Program-made: the position numbers and the translations under genes
Source: Candidatus Hydrogenedens sp.
GTDB lineage: Bacteria > Hydrogenedentota > Hydrogenedentia > Hydrogenedentales > Hydrogenedentaceae
Assembly: GCA_035378955.1 (NCBI GenBank)
Contig: DAOSUS010000003.1
Coordinates: 1-64,000, forward strand
Direction: 5' to 3'
DNA: 64,000 bases
The notes under the pieces: generated by a model
The model's database searches: none
Seen by the model: the letters and a program-made list of their open reading frames with translations, nothing else
Told to the model about the DNA's origin: nothing
In this document: positions 9,906 through 18,526 of the stretch, in pieces
Numbering within the stretch: position 1 is the first letter of the stretch
Layout: the number at the start of each line of letters is the position of its first letter

Positions 9906-9960
9906 ATTTTTCCTTCTTTATTCAAGCAATATTCTTCAATTTATATTACACTATTATTCA

Positions 9961-11091
9961 ATGGTATACTTTAATATATTATCATCACAATTTTCAGAAT
10001 TGAATAATATAATAACCATGATAGAGAACTTTTATAACTGGGAACAGATTACAATTTGTGCTACTTCTTGTTGTAATTTGCAATGCCGAATGTGTCCTGT
10101 TATTACCCGTAATAAAAAAAGTCTTACACAAAAGCAGGCATTGCATATTGCAGATTTTGCTTTGCGTAAAAAAGTAAAACGAGTTGTTATTGGAGGTGGC
10201 GAACCCACTTTGCTACCTTATTTGAAAGAATTAATTGACACCCTTTCCCAAAATTCCGTAGAAATTTGGATTCTTACAAATGCAACAAGACTTTCTGAAG
10301 ATGATATTCGTTATTACGCAGAACATCAAAATGTCATTTTAAATATATCTATTGACGGTGTTGGTAATGTCCATGACTACATACGAGGAGAAGGGAATTT
10401 TGAGAAAACAAACAAAGTATTTTTATCGTTGATAGAAAACGGTGCTAAGGTTGCTGTAAATACTGTCATTCAAAAAAGTAATTTTACCCATTCAATTGAA
10501 ACTTATGAATACTTTAAGAATTTTCCACTTGTATGGCATGGATTTTCTTTTGCAGAATCTTACCATCAAAAAGAACTGGTTCCTCTTGAAAATCTATCCG
10601 AAGCCATAAATCAATTATATGAAATCCTTCAAAGAGATTTATTAGATAACAAACATGTTTCACTATCTAAAGAAATGATAAAAGGGTTTGAATTGAGTTT
10701 CCGTTACCCTAACTTTATTATGCATCCAGGCGAAAATTGCCCTATTCCTACAACTCATTTGGGTATTGATGAAGAGGGATGGGTTCTTCCTTGTTGGCAT
10801 TATCCATGGATAAAGAAAGAAAACCGAAACATTAATAATAGGACTATAGATGAAATCATAGAAAATCCAAATATAAAGGAAGAGATTTTGCATGCCATTG
10901 GCAAAAATGGCTGTAAAGGATGTAGTACCGTTTGCTATTTCTGGAATGAAAAATTTAGAGAAAAAGCAATGTATCCCCAAGGTAGATGGAAATGGCAAAG
11001 ACGATGGATGTTGGCGAAAATGATAACGCAAGGCCGTTTCCCTCTTTTATATAATTTAGCACGAAAAACAAAAAATATTTTCAAACATTAA
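9961..11091 (+). CDS. Radical SAM/SPASM-like protein
   Basis: 376 residues. CxxxCxxC motif CNLQCRMC (Cys 38, 42, 45) and a GGGEPT SAM-binding motif mark a radical SAM enzyme. C-terminal cysteines (CPIP, LPCWHYPW, CKGCSTVC) suggest one or two auxiliary Fe-S clusters. The tail is basic and ends in an amphipathic helix. No clear ribosome binding site precedes the ATG at 9961; an in-frame ATG at 10018 (MIENFYNW) would remove 19 residues and keeps every motif, so the start is uncertain. It heads an operon with the 783-residue GT fusion and two GT4 genes, so it probably modifies a component of the same glycan or a peptide carrier. Confidence 0.82.
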   Translation: MVYFNILSSQFSELNNIITMIENFYNWEQITICATSCCNLQCRMCPVITRNKKSLTQKQALHIADFALRKKVKRVVIGGGEPTLLPYLKELIDTLSQNSVEIWILTNATRLSEDDIRYYAEHQNVILNISIDGVGNVHDYIRGEGNFEKTNKVFLSLIENGAKVAVNTVIQKSNFTHSIETYEYFKNFPLVWHGFSFAESYHQKELVPLENLSEAINQLYEILQRDLLDNKHVSLSKEMIKGFELSFRYPNFIMHPGENCPIPTTHLGIDEEGWVLPCWHYPWIKKENRNINNRTIDEIIENPNIKEEILHAIGKNGCKGCSTVCYFWNEKFREKAMYPQGRWKWQRRWMLAKMITQGRFPLLYNLARKTKNIFKH

Positions 11092-11106
11092 CAAATATCA
11101 TTAGAT

Positions 11107-13458
11107 ATGGACGACTCAAAATTATATTCACTAAAAATTTTTCCACCTACTCGCGGATTTATTTTTCATACAAATAATTACAACGAAATAATTCCATTAG
11201 AGGACCTAAAAAAATGGGCTCGTATTCAATATGAACAATTTAAAGTAGAAAAGATTGATTTTTTTTCCAATATTGATGATAATCTAAAAACATTGGCTGA
11301 TTTAATCAATTTTACAAAACAGGAATTTCAATGTGAACTATCCTGGGGAACAACCCTTTTCAAGCCGCCTACAAATATCGAATTATTAAAGGAATTGGGT
11401 ATTTTAGATATTTTTCTACTTATATCCCATCACACACAATCACAAGTGGACGACTGGATAAAGATCTGCACACAATTAGAAACACCTTTGAGAATATATT
11501 CCCCAATTTCTCACATATTAAAATTAAGTTCATCTACTGCGATAGAATCCTTCAAATCTGTGGCTTCCATTGTTTTATTTGAAAAATTTCCTTTCACTAA
11601 TAAATTTAAAGAGACAATTACACTTTCGGGAGAAAAAATAAAACAACTAAATGAACTTATACGGGCATTGATTAATTCCCAAATTTCCATTAGTGTTCTT
11701 GGCATACCCTTCTGTGTCTTAGAACCCTCATGTAGCAATAGTATTGTAAATTCTTATCAATTCTATACCGATTCCGACTTTTACACCCAATCTGCATTTG
11801 AATTTGCTCAAATGTTGTGGAATTTTCGCACCTATAAAATTCGCAAAATATTGGAAATGAAACTGAGAGAAAAAATATCATTCCATAGCGGAATTGATAA
11901 CATGGTCCTTCCATGGATACTAAATCATCCCGGTTTATACATTCCTCTATGGGCATGGCATAAACTCACACGACACTTAAAATGGCGGAGAAACTACGAA
12001 ACACTCCCAGAAAACACAAGTCAGATAGAACAGCGAATAATTCAAGAGCAAAAAAAGAGAGAGAAGAACTGGGGAATATGCTCAAACTGTTTCCTCAGGT
12101 ATATCTGTGATAAAGGGGACAATCCCTTCTTGGTATCCCAATTTAAATTAAACCCTTCATCAGGAAATCCGATTAGAAATCCTCTCTATTTTCGCTCATA
12201 CATACCTCGATACTCTGTGCGTGTTGATGAAGAAAAGCGTTCTAAATTCTCAAAATTAGAACAACTCTATGAAGAAGGTATTCAAACTACTTTACATCAT
12301 AGACCCTGGAAGGAAATCGCTCCTGAGGATTATAAAATTGAGAATCGAATGACCCATTATATGCCTGGGGCTGTCCGTTGGTTTGCTTTTAATTGTGGTG
12401 AATTACAAAGCACCCCTCTTTGTAAGACAGAACCACCTCTGACAATTTCTGTTACTTTCGGAGGCGGATTTGCAGAACAAATTGGCTTTAGTTTCGGAGC
12501 CCATATAAAAATTGTTTGTCCTATGATAGCCCAAAGTCATAAATTGATATTACACATAAACGAAAAGGGGCATTATGTTTTGATTAGAGATAAAGAAATT
12601 ATTTACCCTACAGAATTTTTCAATGCTTCCTTAGTTCCCCCTCGATTACCCCAAAAATTAGAACCCCGCATATCCGTTTGGAACATTGATGGGGAAATTG
12701 TTACACAAGGGATTACTCTATGGAAACCTGAAAAAGTTTCCGAAGGTGATAAAACAATAAAACCCAAATTTTCCTTTTTATATGTTTGTTCCCGATATTC
12801 AAATCGTTTAAGAGCTTCTTTATTAAGTATTGCCCATCAAAGGCAATTCGATTTAAATCAGGTAGAAATTGTTGTTGCTTATGTTCCCGATTTAGATGCA
12901 ACGGATGATGTCCTCGATTGTTTTGAGTCTGCCTTTCCCAATATCAAAATTATTCGTTCACCTTTCAGTCAAAGTTACTGGAAATCAAAAGGTTTTTTAA
13001 TCAATGCTTCCTTGCCGTTATGTTCTGCTGATTGGGTCATATTAATTGACGCAGATATTGTCCTTCATCCCAATTTCCTTTCAACTATGGATAAAATCGG
13101 ACCTGATATCCCCTTTGTAGCACCTGATGGTAGAAAGATGTTAACGCCAGAAACCACTTCCCAAATACTGTTAGGGCTTATTCGCCCATGGGAACAATAC
13201 GACACCCTAATGGAAGGTCCGGGTGAATGGCGAAGAAGAGAGGCAGATGGAATACCTATCGGATACTGCCAGTGTTGTAGAAAAGAGGTCTTTCAAAAGA
13301 TAAAATATCCTGATTTCAATCATTTTGAAGGTGCAGATTGGTTTTTTGGAAGGTCGGTGGTACAAACATTTGGTCCCGAACACCGTTTAACAGGGATACC
13401 GCTACTTCATCTTGACCACGGCGGTAGTCAATGGTATGGCTCACAAAAACATCGTTAA
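11107..13458 (+). CDS. Radical-SAM-like (cluster-less) / GT2 fusion protein
   Basis: 783 residues. Residues about 1-310 look like a TIM-barrel resembling radical SAM proteins (FKPPTNIELLKELGILDIFL, then ISVLGIPFCVLEPS), but no CxxxCxxC motif is present. Residues 325-334 hold CSNCFLRYIC, which resembles a SPASM/auxiliary cluster motif. Residues about 390-540 are a beta-rich middle domain. Residues about 552-783 are a GT2-type GT-A domain with FLYVCSRYSNRLRASL, the DAD motif in VILIDADIVLHP and a late HFEGADWFFG loop. Such a fusion suggests coupling of substrate recognition to glycosyl transfer. It lies 15 nt after the radical SAM gene. GT part is confident; the N-terminal assignment is tentative. 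Confidence 0.75.
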   Translation: MDDSKLYSLKIFPPTRGFIFHTNNYNEIIPLEDLKKWARIQYEQFKVEKIDFFSNIDDNLKTLADLINFTKQEFQCELSWGTTLFKPPTNIELLKELGILDIFLLISHHTQSQVDDWIKICTQLETPLRIYSPISHILKLSSSTAIESFKSVASIVLFEKFPFTNKFKETITLSGEKIKQLNELIRALINSQISISVLGIPFCVLEPSCSNSIVNSYQFYTDSDFYTQSAFEFAQMLWNFRTYKIRKILEMKLREKISFHSGIDNMVLPWILNHPGLYIPLWAWHKLTRHLKWRRNYETLPENTSQIEQRIIQEQKKREKNWGICSNCFLRYICDKGDNPFLVSQFKLNPSSGNPIRNPLYFRSYIPRYSVRVDEEKRSKFSKLEQLYEEGIQTTLHHRPWKEIAPEDYKIENRMTHYMPGAVRWFAFNCGELQSTPLCKTEPPLTISVTFGGGFAEQIGFSFGAHIKIVCPMIAQSHKLILHINEKGHYVLIRDKEIIYPTEFFNASLVPPRLPQKLEPRISVWNIDGEIVTQGITLWKPEKVSEGDKTIKPKFSFLYVCSRYSNRLRASLLSIAHQRQFDLNQVEIVVAYVPDLDATDDVLDCFESAFPNIKIIRSPFSQSYWKSKGFLINASLPLCSADWVILIDADIVLHPNFLSTMDKIGPDIPFVAPDGRKMLTPETTSQILLGLIRPWEQYDTLMEGPGEWRRREADGIPIGYCQCCRKEVFQKIKYPDFNHFEGADWFFGRSVVQTFGPEHRLTGIPLLHLDHGGSQWYGSQKHR

Positions 13459-13482
13459 CAAATGGTATCGGATTACTAAAAG

Positions 13483-14703
13483 ATGAGAATCTGTTTTATA
13501 GACTTGCTATTTAACTGGCCTCCTCGAGGTGGAGCGGATGTTGATGTCTTTAATGTCTTGAAACAACTCTCAAAAAGCAACCATAAAGTATTGCTTCTTT
13601 CCATTACTTCATCTACACAAAACAGAGGAATGTTTAAGATAGAATCCTTACCATTCCCTGCGAAAAAAATCACCGTGGATTTTTTTGATACTTACTTTTT
13701 AAACCAACTTAAAGATTTCTTACTCTCATCTATATCCAATTATCAACCAGATTATATTATTATTGGAGATAGTTTTTTCCTTAAACCTATTCTTACATTG
13801 TTCTTTGATGAAATATCCATCCCTATCATCTGGCGTCAATATGCATACGAACTTCTTTGTCAAAAGGATATTCTCAAATTTTTAAATAATAAACCCTGTC
13901 CGCTGGATTATCTTTCTACACAGGACATTTGCCGCAAATGCGGTCTATATCATCAAAAGGAAAAATTAAAAAAATTAGAGATGAATGCATGGATGGAGGA
14001 ATACTTGCTTACCAAAGCCTACAAATCTAATTATTCTAAAATACTATTAAATGCTTTACAAAAAGTCCAAAAAATTGTTGTATCTTCTGATACCATGGCT
14101 AACACATGGAAGTGTTATCACTCTGAAATAGTAGTTATTCCAGCAGGAATAGACACAAAACTTTTTTATACAGAAAAAAATAAAAATAACGTAACAAAAA
14201 AAATTTTCATGTCTGGGAGAATTGAAGACCCTGCAAAAGGTTTTCATGTCTTATATAAAGCATGCGAAGAATTAAGAAAGAAGAGAAACGATTTTGAACT
14301 TGTTTGCACTGGAGGCTGGGAACATGGATTTCCCGATTGGGTAAAATTCCTGGGATGGCTCGATTATGAAGAATTACCTCAGGTTTACTCTGAAATGGAT
14401 ATTTGTGTTGTCCCAAGTATCTGGGATGAACCTTTTGGAATTGTTGCATTAGAAGCCATGGCTACAGGAAATCCTGTTATAGCAAGTAATATTGGTGGAT
14501 TAAGGACAACAATTCTTCATGGAGAGAATGGTTTTTTATTTCCGCCTGAGGACACTGAAACTCTGATGAATTATCTCGACCAATTATTATCAAATGATAC
14601 CCTTAGAAATAATATGGGTAATAAGGCACAGCAGTATGTTTCCCAAAATTATAGTTGGGAAAGTATTATTACAAATTATTATGAAAAAGAATTATTAAAA
14701 TAA
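13483..14703 (+). CDS. GT4-family glycosyltransferase
   Basis: 406 residues. GT-B fold: N-terminal NWPPRGGADVDVFN loop, and in the C-terminal half the nucleotide-sugar site with FMSGRIEDPAKG, CVVPSIWDEPFGIVALEAMA and GENGFLFPPED, the EX7E-like motif of GT4 enzymes. Within the N-terminal domain four cysteines in C-x12-C-x10-C-x2-C spacing (LLCQKD ... KPCP ... CRKCG) may bind a metal; the same pattern occurs in the next gene. Cytoplasmic, no TM. It follows the radical-SAM-like/GT2 fusion by 24 nt in an apparent operon. Sugar donor and acceptor unknown. Confidence 0.87.
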   Translation: MRICFIDLLFNWPPRGGADVDVFNVLKQLSKSNHKVLLLSITSSTQNRGMFKIESLPFPAKKITVDFFDTYFLNQLKDFLLSSISNYQPDYIIIGDSFFLKPILTLFFDEISIPIIWRQYAYELLCQKDILKFLNNKPCPLDYLSTQDICRKCGLYHQKEKLKKLEMNAWMEEYLLTKAYKSNYSKILLNALQKVQKIVVSSDTMANTWKCYHSEIVVIPAGIDTKLFYTEKNKNNVTKKIFMSGRIEDPAKGFHVLYKACEELRKKRNDFELVCTGGWEHGFPDWVKFLGWLDYEELPQVYSEMDICVVPSIWDEPFGIVALEAMATGNPVIASNIGGLRTTILHGENGFLFPPEDTETLMNYLDQLLSNDTLRNNMGNKAQQYVSQNYSWESIITNYYEKELLK

Positions 14704-14737
14704 GATAAATCCATTGTTAAGACACAAAGGAATACAT

Positions 14738-16006
14738 TTGTTGAATAGAAAACAAAAAATTGTATTCATTGATTTCAATTTTTCATGGCCTCCGAATGGA
14801 GGTGCTGATATTGATACTTATAATGTATTAAAACTTCTATCAGAGAGAAAATATGATATTTTATTTTTGGGAATTGCCGAAGAACATTCTTCGGATAGAG
14901 GGAATTTCGACCCACAACGATTACCTTTCCCTTCTCTTCGTATTTCAATTCCTTCGCAACATTGGAATATCAACATTATTTCAAAAAAAGTATGTTTCTT
15001 AATACAAGACTATAAGCCTTCCCTTATTTTTTTACAACATGGTTATTTAATAAAAATACCCATTAGCCAAAACATAATGACTTTATTCCCTGATATTCCA
15101 ATTATATCCAAGGCTTTCGCTCATGAATTATTTTGTCTTAGAGGTCCTTTACGATTTAAAGATGATAAACATTGTCCTAAAAGCATTTTTAAGACACCTG
15201 ACTATTGTCGCCAATGTTCTTTAGACGGATTAAAAAAAGAAATATTATCGGGAATGTATAATACATGGACAAAAGATTACATTCAGAGCAGAAGTTTTTC
15301 CTGTTCTTTTGCAAAATCATACCTCAATATAATCAAAAAGTGGAAAAAAGTTATCGTTTATAATAAAGGCCTTCAAACTGAATTACTGGAACAAGGTATT
15401 GATGCTGTAGCAATTCCTGGCGGAATTGAAAAAGAATATATTGTTGAGCAACCAACCTTACAAAATACTCCTAATCAAGAAAAAAGAATATTCATGGCAG
15501 GAAGATGTGATGAGCCTTCCAAAGGAATGCGGATATTATATGAGGCGGGAAATATCCTTTATCAAAAAAGAAAAGATTTTAAGATATATGTAACTTCATT
15601 TAATCTCAATCTCCATAATGATTGGTTTTTACCATTAGGATGGCTACCTCGTGATGAATTATTTAACATATACAGGCAATCGGATATTTGTGTTGTCCCC
15701 AGTTGTTGGGCAGAACCCTTTGGAATTACTGCGTTAGAAGGGATGGCAATAGGAAAAACAGTTATTGCCAGCAGAATAGGTGGACTGAAAGAAATTATAA
15801 CAGATAATCAAAATGGTCTCTTATTTGAACCCGGTAATCCACTCGAATTATCAGAAAAACTAAACTTACTTTTCGACAATCCTCACATTAGAATTACCTT
15901 AGGAGACAATGCTCGAAAATTCGTTCTACAAAATTACACATGGGATACTATCATTGATAAATACTATATACCCCTTATTGAAGATTTATTATCAAAGGAG
16001 AAATAA
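14738..16006 (+). CDS. GT4-family glycosyltransferase (paralogue of the preceding gene)
   Basis: About 422 residues. It shares with its neighbour the opening SWPPNGGADIDTYNV, the C-x12-C-x10-C-x2-C pattern (LFCLRG ... KHCP ... CRQCS) and the C-terminal GT4 site (CVVPSCWAEPFGITALEGMA, NGLLFEPGN), so the two are tandem duplicates that have diverged. The open frame extends up to a TTG at 14714, but AAAGGA at 14725-14730 fits a start at TTG 14738 or 14741, giving an N-terminus MNRKQKIVFIDFNF; I chose 14738. Probably adds a second sugar to the same acceptor. Confidence 0.85.
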   Translation: MLNRKQKIVFIDFNFSWPPNGGADIDTYNVLKLLSERKYDILFLGIAEEHSSDRGNFDPQRLPFPSLRISIPSQHWNINIISKKVCFLIQDYKPSLIFLQHGYLIKIPISQNIMTLFPDIPIISKAFAHELFCLRGPLRFKDDKHCPKSIFKTPDYCRQCSLDGLKKEILSGMYNTWTKDYIQSRSFSCSFAKSYLNIIKKWKKVIVYNKGLQTELLEQGIDAVAIPGGIEKEYIVEQPTLQNTPNQEKRIFMAGRCDEPSKGMRILYEAGNILYQKRKDFKIYVTSFNLNLHNDWFLPLGWLPRDELFNIYRQSDICVVPSCWAEPFGITALEGMAIGKTVIASRIGGLKEIITDNQNGLLFEPGNPLELSEKLNLLFDNPHIRITLGDNARKFVLQNYTWDTIIDKYYIPLIEDLLSKEK

Positions 16007-16012
16007 TAGATT

Positions 16013-16489
16013 ATGAAAATTGGCTTGTTTTATAGCTATGGTCCCCATTTCTTAAAGGCGGCACATTTTCTCGTCGAAAAATATCCCAATGATAGCATTA
16101 TCTTATTTATTCCAAAAGATTTTCCTTCTTATTATTTTGAAAAACTTCCCGTATCTCTCATTCCTTTACCATGGCAGGGGCAGCATATTTCCTTACTAAA
16201 AGGAATAAAAACATTTTTGAATATCATAAAAATTATTCGTTCCCAAGATTTAGACCATTTTACAGTATTATTTGAGAGCCCTCGTCAAATTATGTTGAGT
16301 AAATTATCAGGTGCTAAACATACCTTCGTTTACTCAATACATAAAGAATATAAGCCTATCTCTAAGGGATTTTTCCAATCATTAATACAACTCATAAATG
16401 CTCGATTTAAGGGGCTTTGCTTGTATTTCTATATTTTTCTTCATGTCTATTTTTGTAAAGGACAAAAGAAAAATAACTCTCATTTTTGA
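16013..16489 (+). CDS. Small Rossmann-like hypothetical protein of the glycan locus
   Basis: 158 residues, preceded by AAAGGAG. The N-terminus (MKIGLFYSYGPHFLKAAHFL) reads like the first beta-alpha unit of a GT-B N-terminal domain, and a VLFESPR segment follows, but no C-terminal nucleotide-binding half exists, so this is either a stand-alone accessory subunit or the remnant of a larger glycosyltransferase. It closes the operon that starts at 9961, 6 nt after the GT4 gene. The C-terminus is hydrophobic (CLYFYIFLHVYFC), possibly a membrane anchor. Family not recognised. Confidence 0.5.
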   Translation: MKIGLFYSYGPHFLKAAHFLVEKYPNDSIILFIPKDFPSYYFEKLPVSLIPLPWQGQHISLLKGIKTFLNIIKIIRSQDLDHFTVLFESPRQIMLSKLSGAKHTFVYSIHKEYKPISKGFFQSLIQLINARFKGLCLYFYIFLHVYFCKGQKKNNSHF

Positions 16490-16623
16490 TGAAACTATCT
16501 ACTTTCTATTAAAGTCATTGATTAAATTCCATTTTTCAAGTTAACTACAATTAAAGTATAATGTTAAGATGGAATTACAAATGTCCTTAACAACAAAAAA
16601 CATAAATTTTGGAGGAATGTATT

Positions 16624-17685
16624 ATGTGTTCTGTAAAGCAAAATTATTTATTTCTGTTACTTTTCACTGCAATTGTTATGTTTGCCACATCGGTTATAGC
16701 AGATGAAGATGACGACTTAGTAATGGGCAATTATAAAGGGACAATATCAGGGAAAAACTGGGACGGTAAAAGTCTTCATGCTCAGGTTGTAGCCCAGGGA
16801 GGTGGTAGGTATCGTTGTGTATTACTTTATACTGAAGGTGCTAATCCTGAACAAAGAGCCGAGATTAAAGGTATGAAAGCACCTTCGGGACCTGCAGGAA
16901 TTATGGAACAGGATAAAGAAAAAGCTAAAAGAATGGCTGAAATCAATTTTGATGGCGAAGTGGATTTTAAAGGTAATTTTGGAGGAAAAGGAAAGGTAAC
17001 AGGACAAATTAAGAATGAAGTGTTTAAAGGTACTATTGAACAGGGAAAAGAAAAAGCAATTTTTGAATTCAAACGCGTATTTTTACAATCACCCACTTTA
17101 GGACAACAACCACCCGAAGGTGCTATTGTTCTTATGGATGGGAAAAATCTTGATATGTGGGATTTAAAATCTCACTGGCAATTGGTTGAAGATGGTTCTG
17201 CACGCACCGTAGCCACAAATCTCTGCACAAAAGAAGAATATGGAGATGGGCTATATCATGTTGAATTTATGTGTCCATTCATGCCTAATGAAACAGGTCA
17301 AGCAAGAGGAAATAGTGGTGTGTATGTTTTCGGAAGATATGAAGTTCAGGTATTAGATAGTTTTGGGGATTTGCCTGCTGATAATCTTTGCGGTGGCATT
17401 TATAAAGCGGCTACACCCAAAGTATGTGCATCTCTTCCTCCATTGCAATGGCAAACCTATGATATAACTTTTACAGGTCCCAAATATGATGCAACCGGTA
17501 AAAAGATTAAGAATGCATTCATAACCGTTGTCCACAATGGTATTGTAATTCACGATAATGTAGAACTAAAAGGACCGACACCCGGAGGTGTAAGCGACCA
17601 GGAAACCCCCAAAGGTGTTTTAATGCTTCAAGACCATGGGAATGCCGTTCGCTACAGAAACATTTGGTATAAACCCGCAAATTAA
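16624..17685 (+). CDS. Secreted DUF1080 (3-keto-disaccharide hydrolase-like) protein
   Basis: 353 residues from ATG 16624, chosen because GGAGGA at 16611-16616 sits 7 nt upstream; the open frame to TTG 16609 would contain that site. Signal peptide MCSVKQNYLFLLLFTAIVMF with cleavage after VIA. Residues about 30-145 form a small beta domain (YKGTISGKNWDGKS). Residues about 155-353 match the DUF1080 / LamG-like beta-sandwich (GAIVLMDGKNLDMWD, NSGVYVFGRYEVQVLDSFG, RYRNIWYKP), a family abundant in Planctomycetes and Hydrogenedentota and including 3-keto-glucoside hydrolases. Active only as an inference; no catalytic assay residue can be named. Exported to periplasm or surface. Confidence 0.83.
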   Translation: MCSVKQNYLFLLLFTAIVMFATSVIADEDDDLVMGNYKGTISGKNWDGKSLHAQVVAQGGGRYRCVLLYTEGANPEQRAEIKGMKAPSGPAGIMEQDKEKAKRMAEINFDGEVDFKGNFGGKGKVTGQIKNEVFKGTIEQGKEKAIFEFKRVFLQSPTLGQQPPEGAIVLMDGKNLDMWDLKSHWQLVEDGSARTVATNLCTKEEYGDGLYHVEFMCPFMPNETGQARGNSGVYVFGRYEVQVLDSFGDLPADNLCGGIYKAATPKVCASLPPLQWQTYDITFTGPKYDATGKKIKNAFITVVHNGIVIHDNVELKGPTPGGVSDQETPKGVLMLQDHGNAVRYRNIWYKPAN

Positions 17686-17738
17686 TATATAAATTTGTAT
17701 AAAATAAACATTAGAAAGGGGTGAGAAGGAGTATTGTT

Positions 17739-18467
17739 TTGTTTTCTTTTTCTCTGATAATTCCCACATATAACGAAGAAGAAGAGATTGAAACAACATT
17801 GCGATATACTCTTGATTATCTTCAAAAACAACCTTTCCCTTTTGAAATTGTTATTGCAGATGATGGAAGTACTGATAATACCGTCTCTCTAGCTCAAAAG
17901 TGGGCAGAACAATATAAAGGGATTGTAAAAGTTATCGCATTCCCCCAAAATCAGGGAAAAGGAAGTGTAGTTAAAGAAGCCATGTTACATCATACAAAAG
18001 GAAATATTCGTTGTTTTTATGATGCAGACGCTTCTACCCCTATCGAAGAAGTGGAAAAACTTATTCGTGAAATTAATAATGGATACGATATTGCAATAGC
18101 ATCCAGGGCTTTACCCGAATCCATTATTGAAGTTCCACAGCCATTCTATCGCCAAACAATGGGGAAAATTTATAATCTCATACTCCGTTTTTTTTGTCTT
18201 ACCCATTTTAAGGATACTCAATGCGGTTGTAAATGCTTTAATGAAAAATCTATAAGCATTGTTTTTCCAAGACAGACATTAAAGCGATTCAGTTTTGATG
18301 CAGAAATATTATTCATTGCAGAAAAACATGGACTAAAAATAAAGGAAGTTCCTACACGATGGCGTAATCGAAAAGAGTCACGGGTTCATCCTATCAAAGA
18401 TTCTTCTAAAATGTTTTATGACCTTTTCAAAATTCGTTGGAATGTCTTAATGGGCAAATACAAATAA
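17739..18467 (+). CDS. GT2 polyprenyl-phosphate glycosyltransferase (DPG/DPM synthase-like)
   Basis: About 242 residues. SLIIPTYNEEEEIE, ADDGSTDNT and the metal site DADAST define a GT-A enzyme; the later QCGCKCFN and FDAEILFIAEKHG segments match dolichyl/undecaprenyl-phosphate beta-glucosyltransferases. No C-terminal TM segment. AAGGAG at 17726-17731 is inside the frame that begins at GTG 17721 and correctly spaced for TTG 17739, so I take the latter. It would load a sugar onto a polyprenyl phosphate, a donor that GT-C enzymes such as the Agl23-like protein at 21717 use. Followed by a strong bidirectional terminator hairpin. Confidence 0.8.
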   Translation: MFSFSLIIPTYNEEEEIETTLRYTLDYLQKQPFPFEIVIADDGSTDNTVSLAQKWAEQYKGIVKVIAFPQNQGKGSVVKEAMLHHTKGNIRCFYDADASTPIEEVEKLIREINNGYDIAIASRALPESIIEVPQPFYRQTMGKIYNLILRFFCLTHFKDTQCGCKCFNEKSISIVFPRQTLKRFSFDAEILFIAEKHGLKIKEVPTRWRNRKESRVHPIKDSSKMFYDLFKIRWNVLMGKYK

Positions 18468-18470
18468 CAA

Positions 18471-18500
18471 ACGAGAGGGACTTTTTCAAGTCTCTCTCGT
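18471..18500. terminator. Bidirectional terminator between convergent genes
   Basis: ACGAGAGGGACTT pairs with AAGTCTCTCTCGT (one G-T wobble) around a TTTC loop, with TTTT after it on the plus strand. It lies between the GT2 gene and the convergent acyl-CoA dehydrogenase gene. Confidence 0.85.
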
Positions 18501-18526
18501 TTTACTTAATCTAACAAAAATCTAAC

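Noticed and set aside
14714..14738. TTG start of the second GT4 gene at 14714
   Set aside because: The ribosome site AAAGGA at 14725-14730 fits a start at 14738 or 14741.
16609..16624. TTG start of the DUF1080 gene at 16609
   Set aside because: GGAGGA lies inside that extension and is correctly spaced for ATG 16624.
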